36,432 nucleotides of DNA from Candidatus Dojkabacteria bacterium (GTDB lineage Bacteria; Patescibacteriota; Dojkabacteria; JAHIVN01), in NCBI GenBank assembly GCA_028696515.1, contig JAQVGX010000005.1:1-36432 (forward strand). Direction: 5' to 3'. The notes below the pieces were generated by a model. That model saw only the letters and a program-made list of their open reading frames with translations. It was not told the DNA's origin and did not search any database. The position numbers were made by a program, and so were the translations under genes. This document shows positions 7,986-15,253 of the stretch, in pieces; the stretch's first letter is position 1, and every line of letters starts with the position of its first letter.

Positions 7986-8966
7986 ATGCAAGATCCCAAT
8001 TTGCCTGTAGATCCAAATCAATCATCAGGGACCTCTGGTGTAGATGAAGGAAATCCTACTGTTCAGCCACAAGGAGCTCAAGCTGATCCTAATCAGTTAC
8101 CCAGTAATCCGATACCACCTGTTCCGCCTCAGCAAGAGCCTTCTGAAGAAGATACACAATCCGTAACGACGAGCGGTGTTGGAGTGCACACTGTGCCGAG
8201 TATTTCAGATATGGCAAAGCCAGTAAGTCCGCCTCCAGCAGAACCTGGTACAGATAAAAATTTGCTGAGTCCTTCTGCACCTACAAGTGCAGGAACTCTG
8301 CCTGCAGTCCAGACTTCATCTCCTGGAATACAGTCTCAGGGTGAAGGTGTTTTGCAGCCTGATGGAGGAGAAGGAACAGTTGTTCCAGGAAATCCTCAGC
8401 AGGCAGGCGGGGAGGGGGGTGATTCTCCTGGCACATCACCGAATCCAGCAGCTACTGTAAAGCAACCTCCAAGCATGCCGGCAAATGTTGGAGGGTCTAT
8501 GCCTCCCGGTGGTGCACTACATGAAACCCAAGTGCCGCCAGTTCCGCAACAGCAGCCTCCAGTGCCATTGACAGCAACTTCAGCACAAGCTGGACAACCA
8601 GCATCTGATCCACAACAGTCAACTGATAATTCACCATCGACTGGAGCAGCAGAAGAACTAAAAAAAACTCATGAGCCAGTAATTATATTACCGGACAGAC
8701 TAGAGATGGGGCAGATGGTAAATGTAAAGGTAAAGGTTGGAATGATAGGTCATGTTATGGAGGAGGCTCATCATATAGAATCGATTGAGCTGTTCTCAAA
8801 TGATCAATCGATAGGAAAAACCGATCTGAAACCGGGAGAAAATATCAGTGCAGAGGTTGATTTTCAGGTTCCCCTCACGGCCGGGGCACAGCTTAAAGCT
8901 GTTGCACTTTGCAATGTACATGGCAAGTGGGAATCAGTAAGAAGTATTCCAGAGTTTACTTCTTGA
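7986..8966 (+). CDS. Superoxide reductase (desulfoferrodoxin-type) domain behind a long Pro/Gln-rich tail
   Basis: The last 100 residues (about 225-320) match the iron-binding domain of superoxide reductase/neelaredoxin, which reduces superoxide to peroxide. The Fe ligands are all in place: H229 in 'THEPVI', H256 and H262 in 'GHVMEEAHHI' (spacing of six, as in the family), and C309 and H312 in 'CNVHGKWES'. Residues 1-224 are low-complexity, rich in Pro, Gln, Gly, Ser and Thr, with no signal peptide, membrane segment or recognisable domain. Known superoxide reductases are about 110-130 residues, or carry a small rubredoxin-like N-terminal domain, so this tail is unusual. The gene has its own promoter and overlaps the convergent GH18 gene by 11 bases. 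The domain call is strong; the tail's role is unknown. Confidence 0.85.
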   Translation: MQDPNLPVDPNQSSGTSGVDEGNPTVQPQGAQADPNQLPSNPIPPVPPQQEPSEEDTQSVTTSGVGVHTVPSISDMAKPVSPPPAEPGTDKNLLSPSAPTSAGTLPAVQTSSPGIQSQGEGVLQPDGGEGTVVPGNPQQAGGEGGDSPGTSPNPAATVKQPPSMPANVGGSMPPGGALHETQVPPVPQQQPPVPLTATSAQAGQPASDPQQSTDNSPSTGAAEELKKTHEPVIILPDRLEMGQMVNVKVKVGMIGHVMEEAHHIESIELFSNDQSIGKTDLKPGENISAEVDFQVPLTAGAQLKAVALCNVHGKWESVRSIPEFTS

Positions 8967-10080
8967 GTATCTCTAAAATAGTATTCCAGGTATCAGGGTC
9001 TTCATCACCTAGTCGCCAGAGGTCTATTCCTCCAATATTATATTTTTCAGCTAGTTCCAACTTGTAGCTAGTACTTTCAGCATTTTCGAACCAAACAGTA
9101 TGTTTTCCATCCTTGGCAGAATAAGAAAAGTATGGAGAAAAACTATTCTTATCAGTTTTAATTTTCGCTTTATACTGCTCTGATAATCCCAGTGCTTGTC
9201 CATAAGTGACCCCTTCTCCTTCCTTGTCGATCCAGTCATAACCGTATAACGGGATTCCAAGATATATTTTCTTTTCAGGAATCAGTTCTATAGCATGCTT
9301 GATGATATCTTCGACCCAGTCAGGAGAGGCTACTGTTCCGGCCTCAGAAGTCGACCAGTGATAATCATATGCCATAATTTTCATTTTATCGCATGATTCG
9401 CCTAGTTTCTGCCAATCTTGAGATTCCGGCCCATTCCAAGTTCCCGGTTCTGAGGTTTTTGCATGTAAGTGAAGAGTCAAGGTTTTTCCTTCATCGTGAA
9501 GTTTCTCTGCAAGATCTGCAACAAAGTTACTATAATCATCTTTAGCCTCAGTCGAAAGATTTTCGAAATTCAAGCTTATTCCGTCATAGTTTTCTGCGAT
9601 CTCAAGTATACCTTGTTTCAGCTTTTCCCTTTCAAGTATTTTCCCAAGGGTAGAAGATAGGGGCTCTGTTTGGAATTCGTTGGAGATTACAGGTGTAATA
9701 GATATTCCAGTAGATTTAAGATACCTGATAATATCTTGGTCCTGAGCTCCTGAGAATGTGTCTATTTCTCCTGCGGAAGTGTATTCGTACCAGAAAGGGG
9801 ATATTGAATCAATCAGTTCATGATGTGCTTCTATGCTTTCGAACCCTCTATCCTGGTCCCACCAAACAAGATTTGCAGAGACATTCAGTTCTAAAGGAAT
9901 CTTTTCTGCCAAATCGGTAATGTCTTCAGCATTGCTGCTAAGTGTAGTGACATTTATCATATTATTCTTAGTTTGGTTACGTACATTCTGTCGTATCCAG
10001 ACTATCGTGAGTATTAATAGAACAATTGCAACTGACTGGCAAATGGATACAAGAAGAAGAATTTTATTGGCTTTGGGCAT
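8956..10080 (-). CDS. Membrane-anchored glycoside hydrolase family 18 protein (YaaH-like)
   Basis: This 374-residue protein has an N-terminal membrane anchor (residues about 7-30) and an outward-facing TIM barrel of the GH18 type found in chitinases and spore-cortex hydrolases such as YaaH. The catalytic-strand motif is DGISLNFE (166-173): the acid/base Glu173 is present, but two of the three Asp residues of the usual DxxDxDxE are Ser and Asn. 'MKIMAYDYHW' (about 233-242), 'LGIPLYGYDW' and 'GGIDLWRLGDEDP' support the family. It probably acts on, or only binds, N-acetylglucosamine-containing cell-wall or surface polymers; the altered motif leaves activity uncertain. Confidence 0.85.
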   Translation of the reverse strand: MPKANKILLLVSICQSVAIVLLILTIVWIRQNVRNQTKNNMINVTTLSSNAEDITDLAEKIPLELNVSANLVWWDQDRGFESIEAHHELIDSISPFWYEYTSAGEIDTFSGAQDQDIIRYLKSTGISITPVISNEFQTEPLSSTLGKILEREKLKQGILEIAENYDGISLNFENLSTEAKDDYSNFVADLAEKLHDEGKTLTLHLHAKTSEPGTWNGPESQDWQKLGESCDKMKIMAYDYHWSTSEAGTVASPDWVEDIIKHAIELIPEKKIYLGIPLYGYDWIDKEGEGVTYGQALGLSEQYKAKIKTDKNSFSPYFSYSAKDGKHTVWFENAESTSYKLELAEKYNIGGIDLWRLGDEDPDTWNTILEILKK

Positions 10081-10148
10081 GTGTTTATTTTTACTTAAGT
10101 ACTAGCTATTGTATATATTCCGGAACTAAATTCAAGTAAATGAGCGAA

Positions 10149-10177
10149 TTGTTATTATTCATCCTAATCTATATAAT
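10149..10177 (+). promoter_or_regulatory. Promoter of the putative 2H phosphoesterase gene
   Basis: TTGTTA (10149-10154), a 17-base spacer, then a perfect TATAAT (10172-10177). A purine-rich AAAAGGA about 5 bases before the ATG at 10205 could serve as a ribosome-binding site, so this transcript has a conventional short leader, unlike several neighbours. Confidence 0.65.
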
Positions 10178-10204
10178 TGATTAAATATGTAGAAAAGGAT
10201 ACCA

Positions 10205-10780
10205 ATGACCGCTTATTTTGCCTTATTACTGTGTTCCGATGACTTCGAAAGGATAAGGGAAATAGATGAAATTGTCTATGGCTGTAGAAGTGTAAAGAAG
10301 GTATTTGGAAGAAGTCCAAAGAGGACTTCCAGCTTCTATCCCAAGATACATTTCCTGACTTCAAGAGATGTCCGAAATTTTCTATTTGACAAACTAAGAG
10401 CAGAGTGGCTTGATCTGAAACAGACATATAGAGAACGAACATTTTCCTTTGTAATTAGTGACTGTAAGTTGGTAAACAAAGGGCTTCTATTTCTTACTAT
10501 GAGAGCTCCTAAGGAAGCGAAAATGTTGAGGATGTCTTTGTCAGAAATGATAAATAAATACCGTACTGGTGAAGTCGAGGAAGGAAGGGCAGGAGATAAA
10601 TATTGGGATAGTTTTCCTCATCTTTCTATAGGATCTGATATATCTTCTGAAGAAAGTCATAGGATCAAGAGAGACTTAGTTCAGAAAGGTGTGATAGGAT
10701 CTGAGTTGGTATTTTCAGATCCGGTTTTGTATTCTAGGAGCAGTGATTGGGACAAAGAATCTGAGTTGCGATATTACTAG
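10205..10780 (+). CDS. Uncharacterised protein, possible 2H phosphoesterase (LigT-like)
   Basis: This 191-residue soluble protein has 'FPHLSIG' near residue 140, which fits the second H-x-[ST]-x motif of the 2H phosphoesterase/RNA ligase superfamily. 'KIHFLTS' near residue 47 could be a diverged first motif, although the His-to-Thr spacing is off by one. The length and two-lobe layout fit that superfamily, whose members cut cyclic phosphates or repair RNA ends. Recognition is weak and the function remains open. It is followed after 30 bases by the GH1 gene in the same direction. Confidence 0.45.
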   Translation: MTAYFALLLCSDDFERIREIDEIVYGCRSVKKVFGRSPKRTSSFYPKIHFLTSRDVRNFLFDKLRAEWLDLKQTYRERTFSFVISDCKLVNKGLLFLTMRAPKEAKMLRMSLSEMINKYRTGEVEEGRAGDKYWDSFPHLSIGSDISSEESHRIKRDLVQKGVIGSELVFSDPVLYSRSSDWDKESELRYY

Positions 10781-10810
10781 TAACAATATTTAACCTATTC
10801 AATAGTATTC

Positions 10811-12154
10811 TTGAAAAAAATTTTATCTGAAAAAAAGAAAAGTTTGTTAATAGGTACAGGAGTTCTTTGTACTTTATTCTGTACCTTTTTTTCAAATTTA
10901 TCCTTTAAAGCGTATAGATACAACAAGCCGGTCGGGCATGAAGATGCAACCGCCGAAACTCTGGAATTTCCTGACGGCTTTCTATGGGGAGCGGCTACTG
11001 CATCGTACCAGGTCGAGGGCGGTAATAAACACAGTATATGGTGGGAGTTCGAACAAGAGGAGGGAAGAATCAAAAACGGTGATCGAACCGAAGTTTGTGT
11101 AGATCATTATAATCTATACGAAGAGGATTTCGATCTTATGAGTGATCTTGATCTGAATTCCTACAGATTCTCCCTCGAGTGGGGCAGGATTGAACCGGAA
11201 AAGGGAGTTTTTGATGACTCGGAGGTAACTCATTACAAGAATGTCTTGAAAGCTTTAAAAGAAAAAAATGTTATTCCCATGGTAACCTTGTGGCATCATT
11301 CAATTCCTACTTGGTTTGCTGAGGAGGGTGGATGGGAGAGTAAAAATTCTGTGAAATATTTTTCAGCTTACGTGCAGTATGTAGCTGAGAATCTGGGAGA
11401 AGATGTGGAACTATGGCTGACTATGAATGAACCGACAGCTTACATATCGAGCGGCTATCTTATGGCTAAGTGGCCGCCGGGAGAAGCGTCTCCTTTGAAA
11501 GTTCCCGGTATACAAAAAAACCTTGTTAAGGCCCATAAGGCCGCATATGATATTATTCATAGATATGATAGTGAGGCTGAGGTTGGAATTGCAGAATATT
11601 CATCCTATGTAGTTTCAAGCAATAATAAAAATATCGTTGAGAATATAGTTGCATATTCGATCGATAAGTCATGGACTCATTATTTTGTGAGTAGAGTAAG
11701 AACACAAACTGATTTTATTGGAGTTCATTATTATTATAGGCAAAAAATTAGATTGGGCCTGATAAAGGATCTTTTTTCAAAAGATGCGGTTGACTTTGAG
11801 CAGACCGGACTTGATCGGGAATATTATCCCCAAGGGCTTTATGAAGTTCTCATGAGATTTGATAAATATGATTTGCCGATCTATATTACTGAAATTGGTG
11901 TACAGGATTATCATGAGGTTCCTAGAGATGTCTTTGTACAGGAGCATGCCAGAGAAGTGTATTATGCAATCCAAAATGGAGTTGATGTTCGAGGATTTTA
12001 TTATTGGGCACTTCTTGACAGTTTTGAATGGAGCGAAGGGTATGATGCGAAATTCGGCCTGATTTCTGTTGATTTGGAAACGCTTGAGCGTACAATTAAA
12101 GATAGTTCACAGGCATACGCTGATATAGCTAGGTGCAATTGTGTTGGGAATTGA
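10811..12154 (+). CDS. Glycoside hydrolase family 1 (beta-glucosidase-like) with N-terminal membrane anchor
   Basis: The 447-residue protein hydrolyses or transfers beta-linked sugars. It begins with a signal/anchor segment (about residues 9-28), after which the GH1 barrel starts at 'FPDGFLWGAATASYQVEGG'. The acid/base Glu207 is in 'TMNEP'. The nucleophile Glu361 is in 'ITEIG', where most relatives have ITENG. 'FYYWALLDSFEWSEGY' near the end is the classic sugar-binding signature. GH1 enzymes are usually cytoplasmic, so the anchor points to work on the cell surface. No in-frame ATG is available upstream of the anchor, so the start is TTG 10811. The 3' end is overlapped for 154 bases by the convergent GxxExxY gene. 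Confidence 0.9.
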   Translation: MKKILSEKKKSLLIGTGVLCTLFCTFFSNLSFKAYRYNKPVGHEDATAETLEFPDGFLWGAATASYQVEGGNKHSIWWEFEQEEGRIKNGDRTEVCVDHYNLYEEDFDLMSDLDLNSYRFSLEWGRIEPEKGVFDDSEVTHYKNVLKALKEKNVIPMVTLWHHSIPTWFAEEGGWESKNSVKYFSAYVQYVAENLGEDVELWLTMNEPTAYISSGYLMAKWPPGEASPLKVPGIQKNLVKAHKAAYDIIHRYDSEAEVGIAEYSSYVVSSNNKNIVENIVAYSIDKSWTHYFVSRVRTQTDFIGVHYYYRQKIRLGLIKDLFSKDAVDFEQTGLDREYYPQGLYEVLMRFDKYDLPIYITEIGVQDYHEVPRDVFVQEHAREVYYAIQNGVDVRGFYYWALLDSFEWSEGYDAKFGLISVDLETLERTIKDSSQAYADIARCNCVGN

Positions 12155-12672
12155 TTTAGAAGATAGAGCAGATCTATCAGATTCACTTTTTTGGGAAAAG
12201 TTACTAAAAAAGACTTCGGTAATATTACATGTTTTACCTGTAATCTGGGGGAACGAAAATTTATTGGTAGCCCAAGACGCTTTCTCATCGATTTAAGATA
12301 GGAAAGCAGTTGGTGAGTATCGCTATCCTTAAGAAATGGAACGGTTTTAAACTCGAGGATAATCATATACATAATGATAAAGTCGATATAGTGTTTGCCA
12401 ATGAATGTATCCTTAAACATTATTTCCACTTCTTTCTCACGTTGAAAATCAAGCCCCTGTCCTTGTAATTCTTTCTCAAAAGCTCGTTGATAATATACTT
12501 CTTTATAAGAACTACCTAGTCTATTATGGATCTCAAAGCAGATACCTATTAGCTTGTATGTAATAGGATTTAACTCTTTTATTCTTGGAACTTTGTTCTG
12601 TTTGGTCTGTTCTATCTGCTGCATTTGCGACATCCAACAAGTTACTAATGGCCACTCTATTGACTGTTGCAT
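12001..12672 (-). CDS. GxxExxY family protein (PD-(D/E)XK nuclease fold) with C-terminal extension
   Basis: Residues about 35-150 match the GxxExxY family: 'ITYKLIGICFEIHNRLGSS' with 'YKEVYYQRAFEKEL', then 'HYIDF' and 'IILEFKTV', which supply the D...E-x-K nuclease-like triad, 'THQLLSYLKS' and 'LGLPINF'. These proteins are usually about 125-135 residues and their role is unknown. Here the frame stays open for some 70 more residues, the last 51 of which are antisense to the end of the GH1 gene. The original stop may have been lost, or the tail may be spurious. Starts are possible at 12672 or 12633. It has no partner gene nearby. Confidence 0.7.
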   Translation of the reverse strand: MQQSIEWPLVTCWMSQMQQIEQTKQNKVPRIKELNPITYKLIGICFEIHNRLGSSYKEVYYQRAFEKELQGQGLDFQREKEVEIMFKDTFIGKHYIDFIIMYMIILEFKTVPFLKDSDTHQLLSYLKSMRKRLGLPINFRSPRLQVKHVILPKSFLVTFPKKVNLIDLLYLLNQFPTQLHLAISAYACELSLIVRSSVSKSTEIRPNFASYPSLHSKLSRSAQ

Positions 12673-12719
12673 TTCCTAATAGGATTCTTCAAAAAGATGG
12701 GGGATAAGGTACAAAAAAA

Positions 12720-12759
12720 TGGACGGATCAATTCAACCGAAGTTTCATTTCACCGTCCA
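12720..12759. repeat. Inverted repeat in the GxxExxY-sanA intergenic region
   Basis: TGGACGG (12720-12726) and CCGTCCA (12753-12759) form a 7-bp inverted repeat around a 26-base spacer. The 211-base intergenic region between the two genes otherwise shows nothing recognisable. A perfect AAGGAGGT occurs at 12847-12854 but no gene follows it. Confidence 0.35.
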
Positions 12760-12883
12760 ATATTATAATCTCATTTGTGATCAAAAAAGTCAAGCCCTTG
12801 TCAAAGAATACTTCAAGTGAGAAATTTAGCCGTGGAATAGGACAAGAAGGAGGTAGTGAGTATATTTTTTAAACATAGCTTAC

Positions 12884-13576
12884 TTAGATTTCTATCTTTT
12901 CTCCCGGAACTACGTATGGTTTTCTGATGTAAATGTCGTATACGGCCAAGGTAGAAGCAAAGATATCTCTCATTTGTAGTGATTTCTCTGCCGGGTAGAT
13001 TGAGAGGTCAGAACTAAGCCCGACCGATTTTACTCCCAATGCGTTGCAGGTGAATACTGCTCTTGGTAAATGGAAGTTTTGAGTGATCAATACAGCTTCA
13101 TCTAGATCAAAGATTTCCTTTGCTCTATAACATGTATCATATGTTCTTCGCCCCGCGTAGTCCGGTTGCAGAGCTGATTTCGGAACACCCTGACTGAGGG
13201 CATAATTTACCATAACGGAAGGCTCATCATAGTGCTCAAAGCGATTATCTCCGGACATAATTATTTTTTCTATCTTATCTGCATTGTACAATTCCACAGC
13301 TGTGTGTATTCTGTCTCTTAAGACATCTGATGGTTCGGAGTTGTTATTGACTTGAGCGCCAAAGACAATGGCCACCCTCTTTGAAGGGATAGCTTCAATA
13401 TTGTGATATATTGAGTCAGCTGTAGAATTCTTAATAAACAGATAGATAACAAAAGGAGAAATAGAGGCCACCGCTAACAAAATAACAGAAATCCAAAGGA
13501 CTTTTTTGAGCAAAGACTTTGGTTTTTCCGCAGGCGGTTTTAATAACTCACTTTTAACTATTAATTTTTTCGGCAT
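12884..13576 (-). CDS. sanA: SanA/YdcF-type DUF218 membrane protein
   Basis: This 230-residue protein has one N-terminal membrane segment (about 25-48) and a DUF218 domain. Diagnostic stretches match SanA: 'VAIVFGAQ', 'RIHTAVELYNADKIEKIIMSGDN', 'EPSVMVNYALSQGVP', 'DYAGRRTYDTCYRA' and 'LITQNFHLPRA'. SanA in enteric bacteria affects envelope barrier function and vancomycin sensitivity at high temperature; the biochemical activity of the family is unresolved. It sits among other envelope genes, is divergent from the SprT-like gene, and has no close operon partner. Confidence 0.85.
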   Translation of the reverse strand: MPKKLIVKSELLKPPAEKPKSLLKKVLWISVILLAVASISPFVIYLFIKNSTADSIYHNIEAIPSKRVAIVFGAQVNNNSEPSDVLRDRIHTAVELYNADKIEKIIMSGDNRFEHYDEPSVMVNYALSQGVPKSALQPDYAGRRTYDTCYRAKEIFDLDEAVLITQNFHLPRAVFTCNALGVKSVGLSSDLSIYPAEKSLQMRDIFASTLAVYDIYIRKPYVVPGEKIEI

Positions 13577-13635
13577 AAGTTAGTTTATACTTCGACTTGT
13601 GCTTGTAGTCAATATTGGTTTTGGTAAAATTGACA

Positions 13636-13641
13636 TATAAT
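13636..13641 (+). promoter_or_regulatory. -10 box of the SprT-like gene
   Basis: A perfect TATAAT lies 21 bases upstream of ATG 13663. TTGGTT at 13615-13620 is 15 bases before it and could be a short-spaced -35 box. Because the in-frame TTG at 13615 would fall inside the promoter, the box supports ATG 13663 as the true start. Confidence 0.5.
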
Positions 13642-13662
13642 TGTAACGAACAAGATACAGAA

Positions 13663-14112
13663 ATGGAACGAAATAATTCTTGGCTCGAAGAATTGATGTA
13701 TGATTTGTGGGAAGATTATTTCAACGATGTACCCAGGAGAAACTATGTGCTGATAAAGTTTGGTAGGGGTGCAAAAAGACAGCTCGGATCTATCAAATGG
13801 GTACGAGGGGATACAAGAGTAAAAAAATTACTAAAATCAAAAATGAGGGAGTTGGATGGACAAGATGATGATAGAATTACTGTTATAACGATAACCTCAC
13901 TTTTCAAAAGTCTGCGGGTTCCTGAATATGTGGTTAAATCTACAGTGGCTCATGAAATGGTTCATTATGCACATGGTTTCTTTTCTCCTCTGAAGCAGAT
14001 TTACAATCATCCACACAAAGGAGGCCTTATTCGTAAAGAATTGACAAAAAGAGGGCTCTATAAAATGTATCAGAGGAGTAAGAAATGGCTGAAGGAGAAG
14101 TGGTATAGGTAG
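13663..14112 (+). CDS. SprT-like zinc metalloprotease-domain protein
   Basis: This 149-residue cytoplasmic protein carries the zinc-binding HExxH motif as 'VAHEMVHYAHGF', preceded by a hydrophobic helix and followed by 'HPHKGG', which could supply the third ligand. The layout, a small domain with a helix-HExxH-loop-His, fits the SprT/WLM-like proteases, some of which cut DNA-protein crosslinks; the bacterial members are little studied. The C-terminus is strongly basic ('YQRSKKWLKEKWYR'), consistent with nucleic-acid contact. The frame extends upstream to TTG 13615, but the promoter position favours ATG 13663. The gene stands alone. Confidence 0.65.
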   Translation: MERNNSWLEELMYDLWEDYFNDVPRRNYVLIKFGRGAKRQLGSIKWVRGDTRVKKLLKSKMRELDGQDDDRITVITITSLFKSLRVPEYVVKSTVAHEMVHYAHGFFSPLKQIYNHPHKGGLIRKELTKRGLYKMYQRSKKWLKEKWYR

Positions 14113-14141
14113 CGAAACCGCTAATCAGTGAAGCGGTAAAA
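14110..14141. repeat. Degenerate intergenic repeat, copy 1
   Basis: The sequence starting at the TAG stop of the SprT-like gene (TAGCGAAACCGCTAATCAGT, continuing GAAGCGG) resembles the segment after the TAG stop of the gene ending at 15151. It contains the inverted repeat ACCGCT/AGCGGT (14117-14122 and 14132-14137). There is no T-tract, so a terminator role is doubtful. Confidence 0.4.
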
Positions 14142-14191
14142 CTGTGGAACAGCCAATATGCGCCGATAAATATTAGAGGGTTGTACGGCTT

Positions 14192-14458
14192 TCAGGGCTC
14201 GAGGGTTTTTGGGTTAGTTTTTTGATTCTCTACGGCATGATATGGAGTATGGCATCCTGGGCAAAGTATAAGTAATTCTGCTTTATCTTGTTCACCAGCT
14301 TGGAAAAGCTCAAGGGCCAGGTTATATTGGTCTACAGGGCTACCTTGTTCGTAAGTTACCCATATCCCTCTTGTGATTTCTCCTGATTTTGCACATCCAG
14401 CTACTTCAGGATGCATAATTGTAAACGGCATATGTAAAGGGTTTGGTTCGGTATCCAT
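14192..14458 (-). CDS. Small uncharacterised protein with a CxxC motif
   Basis: The 88-residue product starts at ATG 14458. The frame extends 29 residues further upstream, but that stretch is translated AT-rich promoter DNA and is unlikely to be coding. Near the C-terminus, 'LLILCPGCHTPYH' looks like one half of a zinc knuckle, and an earlier lone Cys is in 'VAGCAKSGE'. The central part is acidic and helical. No family is recognised. It is divergent from the deoxyribosyltransferase-like/RHH gene, and the two share a palindrome-containing promoter region, so joint regulation is possible. Confidence 0.5.
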   Translation of the reverse strand: MDTEPNPLHMPFTIMHPEVAGCAKSGEITRGIWVTYEQGSPVDQYNLALELFQAGEQDKAELLILCPGCHTPYHAVENQKTNPKTLEP

Positions 14459-14468
14459 TGCTTTTAAT

Positions 14469-14486
14469 ATTAATATGTATATTAAT
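14469..14486. promoter_or_regulatory. 18-bp palindrome in a divergent promoter region (candidate operator)
   Basis: ATTAATAT-GT-ATATTAAT is a perfect 8+2+8 palindrome. It abuts the -35 box TTGAAT (14486-14491) of the rightward gene and overlaps a TAATAT -10 candidate for the leftward gene. Ribbon-helix-helix proteins bind inverted repeats, and the rightward gene encodes such a domain, so this is a plausible autoregulatory operator. AT-richness makes chance palindromes easier. Confidence 0.5.
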
Positions 14487-14515
14487 TGAATTATATGTTT
14501 ATATGTTGATATAAT
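14486..14515 (+). promoter_or_regulatory. Promoter of the deoxyribosyltransferase-like/RHH gene
   Basis: TTGAAT (14486-14491), an 18-base spacer, then a perfect TATAAT (14510-14515). Transcription would begin near 14522, giving a leader of about 48 bases. The -35 box is directly next to the 18-bp palindrome. Confidence 0.6.
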
Positions 14516-14569
14516 AAAGAATATGGGATATGTATATATGTACAAATTAAATTAAAACTCAAAACGAAA

Positions 14570-15151
14570 ATGTCAAAATTGAATGCATGTAAACTTAAAA
14601 TCTTTTTTACTGCCTCCTATTATGGTAAAGAAAAGTTTCAGCGGTACTATGATCTGGTTCTAAGGAAGATTGAAGAGGGTGAGGTTGAGGTGATAGGTAC
14701 CGAAAAGGGAAATTACTTGGAGTTGGTAAATGCTTCCAAGAAGAAACAGCTTGGCTATAGGAATCTCATTCACTATGAGGCAATTCGAAGAGGGATTCTT
14801 TGGAGTGATGCTGTCATCATTGAGATGAGCAAGGAAGATTTTCAATTGGGTCACGAAGCAACTTTGGCGATTCAATCAAAAAAGCATGTTTTATGTTTGT
14901 CAGTCAATGAAGATTTTTCCAAAAAGATAAAGAACAAGTTTTTTCACGGATCAAAGTACAATGAATACAATGTTGGAGAAGTTATCAGAAACTTTTTGAC
15001 AGAAGTGAGGGGAAAGCAATATTCAGAAAGATTTAATTGTTTCTTATCAAAGAAGCAACTAGAGTATTTGAAAGGTGCTGGAGAGAAGAAAAAAATGAAC
15101 AAATCCGAATATTTGAGAAATTTGATTGAGATTGATATGAAAGGCAGATAG
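14570..15151 (+). CDS. Nucleoside 2-deoxyribosyltransferase-like domain fused to a ribbon-helix-helix domain
   Basis: Residues 8-112 resemble the nucleoside 2-deoxyribosyltransferase fold: first strand 'KLKIFFTASYYG', then 'HYEAIRRGILWSDAVIIEM', then 'DFQLGHEATLAIQSKKHVLCL', where Glu96 would be the nucleophile that attacks the sugar in true transferases. Residues about 153-190 ('RFNCFLSKKQLEYLKGAGEK' and 'MNKSEYLRNLIEI') look like a ribbon-helix-helix DNA-binding domain. The combination suggests an enzyme or nucleotide sensor that controls transcription. A palindrome in its promoter is a candidate target. Whether it cleaves nucleosides, NAD or nothing cannot be told. Confidence 0.6.
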   Translation: MSKLNACKLKIFFTASYYGKEKFQRYYDLVLRKIEEGEVEVIGTEKGNYLELVNASKKKQLGYRNLIHYEAIRRGILWSDAVIIEMSKEDFQLGHEATLAIQSKKHVLCLSVNEDFSKKIKNKFFHGSKYNEYNVGEVIRNFLTEVRGKQYSERFNCFLSKKQLEYLKGAGEKKKMNKSEYLRNLIEIDMKGR

Positions 15152-15190
15152 CGAACAGCTAACAGCAAACAGTGAACAGCAAAGCAGTTA
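15149..15190. repeat. Degenerate intergenic repeat, copy 2 (AACAGC-rich)
   Basis: Starting at the TAG stop, the segment is a chain of related units: GAACAGC, TAACAGC, AAACAGT, GAACAGC, AAAGCAG. Its opening matches the start of the repeat after the SprT-like gene (14110-14141), also at a TAG stop. Its function is unknown. Confidence 0.45.
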
Positions 15191-15253
15191 AACAGGTCAG
15201 AATTATACTAACTTGATAACCGGATAACTCAATGAATTTATGGTGTATTTAAA

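Noticed and set aside
12847-12854. Perfect Shine-Dalgarno AAGGAGGT
   Set aside because: No usable start codon follows at a proper distance; the nearest GTG gives a 24-codon frame running into the end of sanA.
14523-14555. Ten-codon Tyr-containing frame (MGYVYMYKLN) 7 bases after a -10 box, as a second leader peptide
   Set aside because: No hairpins or terminator follow it and the region is so AT-rich that TAT codons are expected by chance.
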